DNA from: Zhenhengia yiwuensis
GTDB lineage: Bacteria; Bacillota; Clostridia; Lachnospirales; Cellulosilyticaceae
Length of the DNA: 39,828 nucleotides
Reading direction: 5' to 3'
NCBI RefSeq assembly: GCF_014384995.1
Contig: NZ_JACRSY010000029.1
Span: forward strand, 1-39,828
The translations under genes and the position numbers were made by a program. The notes beneath the pieces are model-generated. The model was not told the origin of the DNA. It worked only from the letters and a program-made list of their open reading frames with translations, and made no database searches. Shown one piece after another: positions 1 through 7,132 of this stretch (position 1 is the first letter of the stretch; every line of letters starts with the position of its first letter).

Positions 1-34
1 GAAGTTTAAATTCTTTGTCATATCTCTTAGCCAT
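1..34 (-). CDS. IS3-type transposase OrfA, N-terminal 11 residues only
   Basis: Only the first 11 codons are present; the gene continues past the left edge. The peptide MAKRYDKEFKL matches the conserved start of the HTH-containing OrfA of IS3-family transposases, which binds the element's ends. The start is supported by GAGGTG ten bases upstream. With so little sequence, another transposase class with a similar start cannot be excluded. Confidence 0.4.
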   Translation of the reverse strand, partial: MAKRYDKEFKL

Positions 35-116
35 TGTTTTAGGACACCTCGTTCATTATAGTTATTTCTATTATAACTCAAATCTCCATTCTATGTGTCC
101 AATTTTTATTCTAGCA
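1..116 (-). mobile_element. End of an IS3-like insertion sequence (partial)
   Basis: The left edge looks like the 5' end of an IS3-family element running leftward out of the window. On the minus strand a start codon at 34 opens a frame reading MAKRYDKEFKL before the edge, which is the typical opening of IS3 OrfA transposases. A GAGGTG ribosome site lies 10 nt upstream. About 80 bp upstream of that start is a TG-beginning end with the AAAAATTGGACAC core common in IS3-type terminal inverted repeats (plus-strand 95-116). The other end is outside the window, so the inverted repeat cannot be paired. This is inferred from a very short piece. Confidence 0.42.
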
Positions 117-234
117 TCAATTGTTATTTTAATATCTATAATTTATTTTTAAGTTTAAACTCCTAATAAGAGAGTCAAAATTATGAGTATAGTTTTTAAG
201 GCAGTAAATAGTTATTTCAATAAAGATATTATTT

Positions 235-266
235 GCCTAGAGCTATGCTCTAGCTTTATTTTTTAT
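235..266 (+). terminator. Hairpin with T-rich tail
   Basis: A perfect 7-bp stem (CTAGAGC, 237-243, with GCTCTAG, 247-253) with a 3-nt loop is followed by CTTTATTTTTTATT. It has the form of a rho-independent terminator on the plus strand. No gene is visible upstream of it (117-234), so it may be the remnant of a lost gene. Confidence 0.4.
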
Positions 267-302
267 TGACAACAGCTATTTATGAGATACTATCATCTCA
301 TA
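266..302 (+). promoter_or_regulatory. Possible promoter overlapped by a palindrome
   Basis: TTGACA at 266-271 is followed after 16 bp by TACTAT at 288-293. A perfect 8-bp inverted repeat (TATGAGAT at 281-288, ATCTCATA at 295-302) straddles the putative -10, as an operator would. The next downstream ORF is the small one at 559-723, 250 bp away, and no coding frame is evident between. The rest of 303-543 is AT-rich, with a long inverted repeat (ATAATAATTATT arms) close to 498-545; nothing else is recognised there. Confidence 0.3.
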
Positions 303-558
303 AAATCAGTGTAAGCCCTTAGCGTTCGCAAGAAATTATAAGCTATATGTGTTATAGTCGAACCAGGATAAGATTTTATTTTCTGTCAAATTATTTAAAT
401 AACAAAGACATTTAGCATTATAAAAATCAAGAATTATCTTAGAAGTAGGGTGGACTTTTTAGTTGTATACAGTTGAATAATGGATGAACTTAAGTATAAT
501 AATTATTGAGGAATAAGACAGATATTATTCTTTAATAATTATTATGGAGAGTGATGGG

Positions 559-723
559 ATGGGAAGCATACAAGAGATGGTTAAGAATGACTTAAACAGT
601 AGTGAGCTTATTGAAAAATTTAAGCAGCTAGGTTCAGAAAAAGGATTCAAATATAGAAGTATAGAGTTTCAGGATGTAGAAATTGAAGAAGATAGAATTA
701 CTATAAAAATTAAAACGACATAA
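559..723 (+). CDS. Small protein of unknown function (54 aa)
   Basis: A 54-residue frame starts at ATG 559, nine bases after GGAG. An in-frame ATG at 544 lacks a ribosome site, so 559 is preferred. The peptide is charged: an N-terminal half likely to form helix (MGSIQEMVKNDLNSSELIEK) and a beta-rich acidic/basic end (EIEEDRITIKIKTT). I see no signal peptide or membrane segment. It is followed by a good terminator at 768-792. I do not recognise the family. It stands alone between decayed sequences and may be a short conserved orphan. Confidence 0.5.
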   Translation: MGSIQEMVKNDLNSSELIEKFKQLGSEKGFKYRSIEFQDVEIEEDRITIKIKTT

Positions 724-764
724 AAATATTATTTGTTAAGTAATTACATACAGCGGAAAATTAT

Positions 765-793
765 AAAGGGCAGAGCTTCGGCTCTGCCTTTTG
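765..793 (+). terminator. Strong terminator with UUCG loop
   Basis: A perfect 8-bp stem, GGCAGAGC (769-776) with GCTCTGCC (781-788), is closed by the stable TTCG tetraloop and followed by TTTT. It ends the transcript of the 559-723 ORF. The convergent HTH fragment at 796-942 stops just beyond it, so it may be used from both sides. Confidence 0.75.
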
Positions 794-795
794 TA

Positions 796-942
796 CTAGA
801 GTTTTAAGCACTTCTTAAACTTCTCTAAAATAGATGCAGAAGGGATAGTTTGCCCCTGTTCGTATCTTCGTAAAGTGTTTTTAGCAATACCTACTGATTG
901 GCAAACATATTTGCTGCTGAGCTTAAGCTCTTTTCTTCTCAT
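796..942 (-). pseudogene. XRE-type helix-turn-helix fragment
   Basis: From ATG 942 the frame gives 48 residues with a lambda-repressor-like HTH: RKELKLSS, then QSVGIAKNTLRRYEQGQTIP, then a terminal helix, the usual XRE order. The HTH homology extends upstream of this ATG (NSIGYKIYMRRKEL), but no canonical start is found there. The open frame simply runs back into the 3' end of the neighbouring dpaA-like ORF in another frame. I read it as a DNA-binding domain that has lost its true N-terminus through a deletion or rearrangement. A functional 48-residue protein from the internal ATG is less likely. Confidence 0.45.
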
Positions 943-998
943 GTAAATCTTATATCCAATAGAATTCTCATCATGGTTATAAAGTGTATTCTTATAGG

Positions 999-1424
999 TT
1001 AAGGTATGTGATGTAGTGCCATATGCATTTTTGTATCCATTGCATTAAGAATAGCTACTTCATCCATTTCCATTAAATCAATATAGTGAAGATTATATTT
1101 TTCAAAAAGTTTTTTCATATCTTCTTTGATAACAGAAAGACATAAGTAAGCATGGCTTACATTTTCAATGAACATTTCTATAGAGATACTTGTATTACCA
1201 AGTGGGGTAAATAGATTTTTTCCATCGCGTGTAAAAGGAATAGGACCTACTACATATTGACATACTTTTAAGTCTTCAAGAGAAGTAGCAATATGTGCGC
1301 CTTTGGGGATATCTGGATGCGTAATACCAAATACCCAGGTATCAAAGCCTTTATCACATAAAATCTTACACAGTCTTACAAAACGTAAATCACCACCAAC
1401 AACGGCAACTGAAATATTATTCAA
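999..1424 (-). pseudogene. Dipicolinate synthase subunit A-like, N-terminal domain only (truncated)
   Basis: This 141-residue protein begins at TTG 1424, eight bases after a strong AGGAGGAG site. Residues 1-125 match the N-terminal domain of DpaA/SpoVFA (VAVVGGDLRFVRL; later LMEMDEVAILNA), the enzyme that makes dipicolinate for the spore core. Full-length DpaA is about 300 residues. Here it stops just where the NAD(P)-binding domain should begin, after ILNA, with an unrelated tail (MDTKMHMALHHIP). Loss of the cofactor domain makes synthase activity very unlikely. The ORF lies beside an HTH fragment and another pseudogene, consistent with local decay. A free-standing domain with another role cannot be ruled out. 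Confidence 0.55.
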
Positions 1425-1531
1425 AGCTTTCTCCTCCTAGCCTATATAAATGTCAGTACTATAAATTATGAAGGACTAAAGAGGAAAGTGCATGTATAAA
1501 AGGAAATGCTTATAAAAGAAGGAAATAGGCT

Positions 1532-1572
1532 ATAAAAAACTCTAGAAAGAGATGATAGAAGTCTTTCTAGAG
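1532..1572 (-). terminator. Terminator downstream of a pseudogene (minus strand)
   Basis: An 11-bp perfect inverted repeat (CTCTAGAAAGA, 1540-1550; TCTTTCTAGAG, 1562-1572) is followed on the minus strand by GTTTTTTATA. It lies 20 bp past the stop of the decayed gene at 1591-2023 and was presumably its terminator. Confidence 0.65.
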
Positions 1573-1590
1573 TAGAAGGGAAAAAAGAGG

Positions 1591-2023
1591 TTATTTAAGA
1601 GTATTATAATCTGTAAGAATTTGTTCAAGCATGTTATCTCATTTGAAGTAAATTGGCAAAACATTAAAATTAGATGGAGGATTATTTTGTTCTGCATAAT
1701 TAAGTAAGAAAGCAGTCATATATTTAAATAAGTCCATAGAAGATACTAAGGTTTTAACGCGAGAAGACTTAATAAGATTACAAGAATAATTTCCTTCCAG
1801 TACATTTAAAGAATCTGCAAGTTAATCGATATTTTTCCTTGCAAAATTAAGAACTTGTATAATTTGACTTGAAGATTTACCTTCAACCTTATTGGTATAC
1901 AGTGTTTGAGCAATGGAATCTAGTTGCTTTTAATATATCTTATACTGGTTGATAATAGGCATCAAGGGACTGGATGCTCGAAGGAGAGCTGTTTGAAGCA
2001 TAAGGCGTAAGAGCTGGCTTCAT
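1591..2023 (-). pseudogene. Decayed protein gene with frameshift and three internal stops
   Basis: Reading the minus strand from ATG 2023 gives MKPALTPYASNSSPSSIQSL and so on to a stop. A one-frame shift then restores a long protein-like frame (KQLDSIAQTLYTNKVEG, later NFARKNID, LADSLNVLEGNY, DLFKYMTAFLLNYAEQ, DNMLEQILTDYNTLK). That frame is broken by TAA before KQLDS, TAA after NFARKNID and TGA after NVLPIYFK, and ends with TAA at 1591. All three stops could come from single C-to-T or G-to-A changes in Gln or Trp codons. The restored product would be about 140 residues, mostly helical, with no recognised domain. I cannot name the family. Confidence 0.6.
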
Positions 2024-2054
2024 ACAAGATAAAAGCAAAAGGTTAAATAGCATA

Positions 2055-2090
2055 AATACAAAAAAGAGGCTCAAATAGAGCCTCTTTTAA
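2055..2090 (-). terminator. Terminator of the leftward purine operon
   Basis: A stem of 11 bp (AAAAGAGGCTC, 2062-2072; GAGCCTCTTTT, 2078-2088) with a 5-nt loop is followed by T-rich sequence on the minus strand. It lies immediately after the last gene of the operon (stop at 2099). Confidence 0.8.
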
Positions 2091-2098
2091 TAGGGAGG

Positions 2099-2590
2099 TT
2101 AGTACTCATTGCCTACAAACTTATGGGCTTCTTCTACAATACGTTCCATGGCATTTAAAATATTGTGATACCCTGTGCAGCGGCAAAGATGACCTGAAAT
2201 AAGTTTTCTCAGTTCATCTCGAGAATAGTGTTTCCCACTTCCCACGATTTCAACCGCAGTTATAATGAGTCCAGGGGTACAAAAACCACATTGTACAGCT
2301 GCTTCATCCACAAAGGCTTGCTGAATAGGTGTTAAAAGGGAAGTATGCTGCTGAAGGCCTTCTACAGTAATAATTTTTTTACCATCTGCCCATAATGCAA
2401 GATAAATACAAGAATCGATAGCTTCATCATCAACAAGAACTGTACAGGCGCCACATTCACCTACTTCACAGCCTTTTTTAACACTAGTTAAGCCGAGTCT
2501 ATGCCGAAGCATATCGGCTAGAGATTCTCGTATATCAACTGGAATTTCTTCTTCTTTACCGTTTACTATACAATGAATAACTTTAATCAT
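2099..2590 (-). CDS. xdhC: Xanthine dehydrogenase-type [2Fe-2S] subunit
   Basis: This small iron-sulfur subunit (163 aa) of a three-part molybdenum hydroxylase passes electrons from the molybdenum centre to the FAD subunit. It carries both expected clusters: the plant-ferredoxin type at C41, C46, C49 and C61 (CEVGECGAC), and the helical-domain type at C101, C104, C136 and C138 (CGFCTPG, CRCTGY). Length is typical. The start at ATG 2590 overlaps the end of the FAD-subunit gene by 8 bp, which indicates translational coupling. It is the last gene of the leftward operon. By context the substrate is a purine such as hypoxanthine, xanthine or urate; the FeS subunit alone does not tell which. Confidence 0.93.
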   Translation of the reverse strand: MIKVIHCIVNGKEEEIPVDIRESLADMLRHRLGLTSVKKGCEVGECGACTVLVDDEAIDSCIYLALWADGKKIITVEGLQQHTSLLTPIQQAFVDEAAVQCGFCTPGLIITAVEIVGSGKHYSRDELRKLISGHLCRCTGYHNILNAMERIVEEAHKFVGNEY

Positions 2591-3470
2591 CTAAATGCCC
2601 TCCTCCTAATAAAATAGCCTGTTTAAGTGCACGTTTACTCAGTTCTTTAACAAGCTGAAGACGGAAATCACGAGAAGCACGCCAAGATGTTCTAGGATTA
2701 ACTTCAGTAAGAGCTACTTCACTAAAAGTCTTAAAGAGAGAAGGAGAAATTGTTTGACCTATAACAGCAGCTTCGGCTTTGTTACAGCGCATAGGCGTTG
2801 GACCTGCCACACCAAAGGCAAGACGAACATCTTCTAATTGATCTAAGGAAGCATTTAGTTTACAGTTAACTGCACAGCCTAATGTAGCAATATCCATAGC
2901 TTCTCGCATAGCATATTTAATATAATGACCATGGAATCCTTCATAATTTTCTTTTGTAATACATATGCCTGTAAGCAGTTCACCTTGTTGTAAATGGACA
3001 CGTCCAGGGCCTTTATAAAAGGCTGTAATAGGTATATTTCTTATGCCAGTGGGCCCTGTAATTTCTAAAAGGGCATTATAGGTAAAAAGAGTAGATGCAC
3101 TGTCGGCACTGGTTACACCATTACATATATTACCGCCAATGGTCCCCATATTGCGAATCTGAGGACCACCTACTTGGTCGACTGCCTCACCTAGCATAGG
3201 AAGGTACGTCTTAATAAGAGGGTGATAAGTAATGTGAGAAAAAGTGGTGAGCGGCCTAATCATAATATTTCCTTGTTCATCTCGTGTAATGCCTTTTAAA
3301 CTATTTATATGATGTAAGCTGATAAAAGATTTTCCAGCTAATTTACCTTCCCTAATTTTAATCAGTATATCTGTCCCACCTGCAAGTGGTATAGCAGATG
3401 GATTTTCTACTAAAGCCTTTATAGCATCTTGTATATCTACGGCTTCATAAATATTTTCAATATCATACAT
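2583..3470 (-). CDS. xdhB: Xanthine dehydrogenase-type FAD-binding subunit
   Basis: This FAD subunit (295 aa) of the CoxM/XdhB family relays electrons from the [2Fe-2S] subunit to NAD or another acceptor. The two FAD-binding signatures are present: AGGTD at 30-34, and TIGGNICNG around 110-118. The C-terminal CO-dehydrogenase flavoprotein domain follows (GVAGPTPMR onward). The start at ATG 3470 has a GGGGG ribosome site. It sits between the molybdenum subunit (12 bp upstream) and the FeS subunit (8-bp overlap), the usual order for a heterotrimeric hydroxylase. Confidence 0.93.
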   Translation of the reverse strand: MYDIENIYEAVDIQDAIKALVENPSAIPLAGGTDILIKIREGKLAGKSFISLHHINSLKGITRDEQGNIMIRPLTTFSHITYHPLIKTYLPMLGEAVDQVGGPQIRNMGTIGGNICNGVTSADSASTLFTYNALLEITGPTGIRNIPITAFYKGPGRVHLQQGELLTGICITKENYEGFHGHYIKYAMREAMDIATLGCAVNCKLNASLDQLEDVRLAFGVAGPTPMRCNKAEAAVIGQTISPSLFKTFSEVALTEVNPRTSWRASRDFRLQLVKELSKRALKQAILLGGGHLDD

Positions 3471-3482
3471 AGCATTTCCCCC

Positions 3483-5768
3483 TTAAATTAAGCCGTTTTC
3501 TTTAAATTTTTCAATTATTTTATGTGGTGTAATAGGCAAACTGTTAAAAGCAATACCTGTTGCTTGAAGCAAAGCGTTTCTTATAGCAGGTGCAACAGGA
3601 ATAGCAGGTGGTTCGCCTAAGGATTTATTGCCATAAGGTCCACTTGGGTCCACAGTTTCTACGAAGTCTACAGCAAGGTCTGGTGTATCCATGCTCGTAG
3701 GAAGCTTGTAATCTAGTAAATTAGGATTAAGTGGCTTACCTTTGGCATCAAAGAGTAACTGTTCACTTAAAGCATAACCTAGTCCCATACTCATACTACC
3801 ATGGACCTGGGCTTTTGCAAGCTGAGGATTAATGAGTACACCACTATCATGAACATTAATGATATCGAGTATTTTGATACGTCCAAGAGCAAGATCTACT
3901 TCGATTTCAGCAAAGCAAACACCAAAGGAAATGGTGTTATTTTTACACTGTACACTACTTTCAGCAGTAATATGAGAAGCATAATCTAAGTTATAAAAAG
4001 CTTCGAGTGCTAGAGCTGGCAAAGTGATTAGACAGTCTTTGGTAACAGAATTAATGATCTCATTATTTTGGATATCTAAAGTAGATTCAGGAACTTTTAA
4101 AAGATAAGCAGCATAAGAGAGAAGGCGTTCTTTAAAGAGTGCTGCTGTCTTTTTCACGGCCATTCCACTGACATAAGTTTGTCTAGAAGCATAAGCACCT
4201 GTATCAAATGGACTAATATCTGTATCTTGTGTAGAAACAATATGAATTTGATCTAAAGTAAAGCCAATTGTCTCGGCGGCCATTTGACTAAAAACAGTAT
4301 CTGCACCTTGCCCAATTTCTGTAGCACCCATTTGAAGTTGTGCTGAGCCATCTTGATTTAGAACAAGACGTGCACTGGCCGTTTCAAGAGAAATAGGATA
4401 AACCCCTGTCTTATAGCTGAAAATACCCATTCCAACCCCTTTGCGGATAGGACCTGTTTGATCCTGATAAGCCGGATATTTTTCATGCCAGTGGATATAC
4501 TCCATCCCTTTTTCTACGCATTCTTTAAGACCTGAGGAGTAGCAGGTGATACCTAAAAATGGATCTTTATAACCTAGCTGCATAGCGTTTTGCATACGAA
4601 AAGCAATAGGGTCTAAATGAAGGGCCTCGGCGATATCCTGCATATGAGATTCACAGGCGAAAGTAACTTGAGGAATGCCATAACCACGCATAGCACCACC
4701 ACAAGGCAGATTCGTGAAGACAGTATAAGCATCAGCTTTTACAGCTTTTTCTTGCTGATAAATATGCCTGAATCCTGTTATAGCATTGGAAACAATAGCG
4801 TGACCATGAGAAGCATAAGCACCTTGATTAGCTAATGCTTCAATTTTACGTGTTACAATACGCCCATCAGCTCGTACGCCTGTTTTAAGCTTAATTTGAA
4901 CGCTATGACGTGTACGGGTACAGGTAAAAACTTCTTCGCGGCTTAGTTCAAGTTTGACACATTTACCACCTACTTGCTTACTTAAAAAGGCATTAAGGGG
5001 TTCATAGAGTACATCTTGTTTATTGCCAAATCCGCCTCCAATATAAGGTTTAATAACACGTACTTGACCAAAAGGTACACCTAAGGCCTGTGCAATGACA
5101 CGCCTCATAATATGAGGAATTTGAGTAGAAGAAACAACTATCATACGATGATTGTCTTCATAGGCGAAAGAAACAGCAGGTTCAATATGACAATGCTGAA
5201 CCATTTGGGTATCGTATTCACCCTCAAACCATATAAGATCGGGGTCTTTAATTGCTTCTTCATAATGACCTATTTCAAAATCAGAATGACACAAAATATT
5301 GTCTGGATAATTTTCATGAATAGGAGGAGCAGAAGTAGCATGCATAGCCTCATTAGGTGTAAGAAGAGGTGTAAAGGCTTCGTACTCAACTTTAATGAGA
5401 CGTAGCGCACGGGAAGCTGCCACTTCATCTTCAGCAACAACAGCAGCAATATCGTCACCATAATAACGTATATGTGTATTAAGCAAACGCCTATCTGCTA
5501 CATCCTGATGACTAGAATCTGTAGACCAAGGATGCCCCGCCGTTGGAAAGGTATGAGAAGGTACATCAAAACAAGTTACAATTTTGACAACCCCTTTTAC
5601 TTTTAAAGCTTCTTCTATCTCAATGGATTTGACATAACCACTTGCAATGGTGCTATGTAGGACTTTAGCCACTAAAGCAGTACGTGGACATAAATCATCT
5701 GTATATTTTGCACGTCCTGTTACTTTTTCATAAGCATCCACACGTTTTACACTTTCACCAACACTCAT
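3483..5768 (-). CDS. xdhA: Xanthine dehydrogenase-type molybdenum-binding subunit
   Basis: This catalytic subunit (761 aa) hydroxylates a purine or related heterocycle at a molybdopterin site. The N-terminal a/b hammerhead domain (AKYTDDLCP) leads into the molybdopterin-binding domain with GGGFGNKQD, AMRGYGIPQ, GATEIGQGADT and, near the C-terminus, SLGEPPAIP. The Glu of the last motif aligns with the catalytic base of xanthine dehydrogenases. No in-frame TGA is present, so any selenium would be a labile cofactor ligand and not selenocysteine. The start at ATG 5768 overlaps the TGA of the upstream amidohydrolase as ATGA. Exact substrate is not readable from sequence; the context argues for purines. 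Confidence 0.92.
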   Translation of the reverse strand: MSVGESVKRVDAYEKVTGRAKYTDDLCPRTALVAKVLHSTIASGYVKSIEIEEALKVKGVVKIVTCFDVPSHTFPTAGHPWSTDSSHQDVADRRLLNTHIRYYGDDIAAVVAEDEVAASRALRLIKVEYEAFTPLLTPNEAMHATSAPPIHENYPDNILCHSDFEIGHYEEAIKDPDLIWFEGEYDTQMVQHCHIEPAVSFAYEDNHRMIVVSSTQIPHIMRRVIAQALGVPFGQVRVIKPYIGGGFGNKQDVLYEPLNAFLSKQVGGKCVKLELSREEVFTCTRTRHSVQIKLKTGVRADGRIVTRKIEALANQGAYASHGHAIVSNAITGFRHIYQQEKAVKADAYTVFTNLPCGGAMRGYGIPQVTFACESHMQDIAEALHLDPIAFRMQNAMQLGYKDPFLGITCYSSGLKECVEKGMEYIHWHEKYPAYQDQTGPIRKGVGMGIFSYKTGVYPISLETASARLVLNQDGSAQLQMGATEIGQGADTVFSQMAAETIGFTLDQIHIVSTQDTDISPFDTGAYASRQTYVSGMAVKKTAALFKERLLSYAAYLLKVPESTLDIQNNEIINSVTKDCLITLPALALEAFYNLDYASHITAESSVQCKNNTISFGVCFAEIEVDLALGRIKILDIINVHDSGVLINPQLAKAQVHGSMSMGLGYALSEQLLFDAKGKPLNPNLLDYKLPTSMDTPDLAVDFVETVDPSGPYGNKSLGEPPAIPVAPAIRNALLQATGIAFNSLPITPHKIIEKFKENGLI

Positions 5769-7132
5769 TTTATCCCTCCCTTTTTGAGTAGCTGACTAAC
5801 TTCCATACGTGCCATACTACTGATTTTTTCTTCATCTATACCTAAAAGTTTTCCGTTTTGAGAGACTATTTTACCTGCAATGATTGTATAATCTACAGGT
5901 TGTTTAAGACCTACCGTAGCTAGTGCAGACTGTGGGTCATAAGTAGCCCCAACAAGTTCAAGCTTTTCATAATCAACCATGAAAAGGTCACAGGCCTTGT
6001 AAGGTGCTAAAGTGCCAATATCCATGCGTCCTAGTAGCCCTGCACTACCTTTAGTAGCCATTTTTAAGAGTTCATAGCCTGTTGGTGCCTCATAGCTTGA
6101 ATGAAGACGATGTAGCAAGTAAGCCATACGTAACTCTTCAAGTAAATTAGAGCCGTCATTGCTCGCACTACCATCTACAGCAAGCCCTACAGGTACCCCA
6201 AGTTTAAGCATTTCTGGAATACGTGCAATACCTGAGGAAAGCTTCATATTAGAAATAGGGCAATGGGCCACACCTGTTTGTGTTTGAGCTAGTATATGGA
6301 GTTCTTCATCATTAAAATGAATACCATGTGCAAACCATACATCCTGCCCAATCCAGCCTAGACTCGCCATGTATTCTAATGGACGCATACCTGTTCTTTC
6401 TAAAGTAAAGCGTTCTTCATCTAAAGTTTCTGCTAAATGAGTATGTAATCTAACGCCAAGTTTTCTAGCAAGTTTGGCAGAATCACGTAGAAGTTCTTTT
6501 GTTACACTAAAAGGCGAGCAAGGTGCAAAAACTATTTGGTGCATAGCATAAGGGGAAGGATCATGATACTTTTTAACAAGTCTTTCGCAATCAGCTAAAA
6601 TCTCATCTACTGTTTGAACCACACTATCAGGTGGAAGACCACCATCTTTTTGACTAAGAGACATGCTACCACGAGAAGCATGCATGCGTATACCTAGAGT
6701 ATCTGCAGCTTCAAATTGTTTATCAATAAAGTTATGGCTCACGGAATGAGGGAATACATAATGATGGTCAAAACAAGTCGTACACCCATTTTTAATCAGC
6801 TCCCCCATGCCCACTAGGCTACTTAAATAAATAGCATCAGGGGTAAGTTCTTTCCAAATTTCATAGAGGGTTCTAAGCCAGTCAAAGAGTTCTAGATTTT
6901 GAACTTGAGGTAAATTCCTTGTAAAAGCTTGATAAAGGTGATGATGTGTATTAATAAGACCTGGGTAAACAAAATAATGACTACCATCAATCACTTGATC
7001 GGCCTCAAAAGATTGAGGGCCGATAGAGTGAATGACACCATTTTCTGCATAAAGGTTAACATGATGATAGATAGTATCTTGATCATCGCAACTTATAAGG
7101 GTATGAATGTTTTTAATTAGTAAACGACTCAT
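5765..7132 (-). CDS. Amidohydrolase, 8-oxoguanine/guanine deaminase-like
   Basis: This 455-residue TRZ/ATZ-family deaminase has a beta-sandwich plus TIM-barrel fold. Metal ligands are visible at H63 and H65 (GLINTHHHLYQ), HTHLAET and AVDGSASND. The N-terminal run NTHHHLYQAFTRN, the WLRTLYEIWKELTP segment and TTCFDHHYVFP resemble the bacterial 8-oxoguanine deaminase subgroup more than classical guanine deaminase. It would hydrolyse the exocyclic amino group of a guanine-type base, feeding xanthine or urate into the adjacent molybdenum hydroxylases. It overlaps both neighbours by ATGA junctions, so it is firmly inside the operon. Hydroxyatrazine-type hydrolases are close relatives, so substrate remains inferred. 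Confidence 0.82.
   Translation of the reverse strand: MSRLLIKNIHTLISCDDQDTIYHHVNLYAENGVIHSIGPQSFEADQVIDGSHYFVYPGLINTHHHLYQAFTRNLPQVQNLELFDWLRTLYEIWKELTPDAIYLSSLVGMGELIKNGCTTCFDHHYVFPHSVSHNFIDKQFEAADTLGIRMHASRGSMSLSQKDGGLPPDSVVQTVDEILADCERLVKKYHDPSPYAMHQIVFAPCSPFSVTKELLRDSAKLARKLGVRLHTHLAETLDEERFTLERTGMRPLEYMASLGWIGQDVWFAHGIHFNDEELHILAQTQTGVAHCPISNMKLSSGIARIPEMLKLGVPVGLAVDGSASNDGSNLLEELRMAYLLHRLHSSYEAPTGYELLKMATKGSAGLLGRMDIGTLAPYKACDLFMVDYEKLELVGATYDPQSALATVGLKQPVDYTIIAGKIVSQNGKLLGIDEEKISSMARMEVSQLLKKGGIK

Noticed and set aside
440..475. GGGTGGACTTTTTAGTTGTATACA resembling an IS150-type terminal repeat
   Set aside because: No partner repeat, no target duplication and no transposase fragment adjoins it; resemblance is too short to call.
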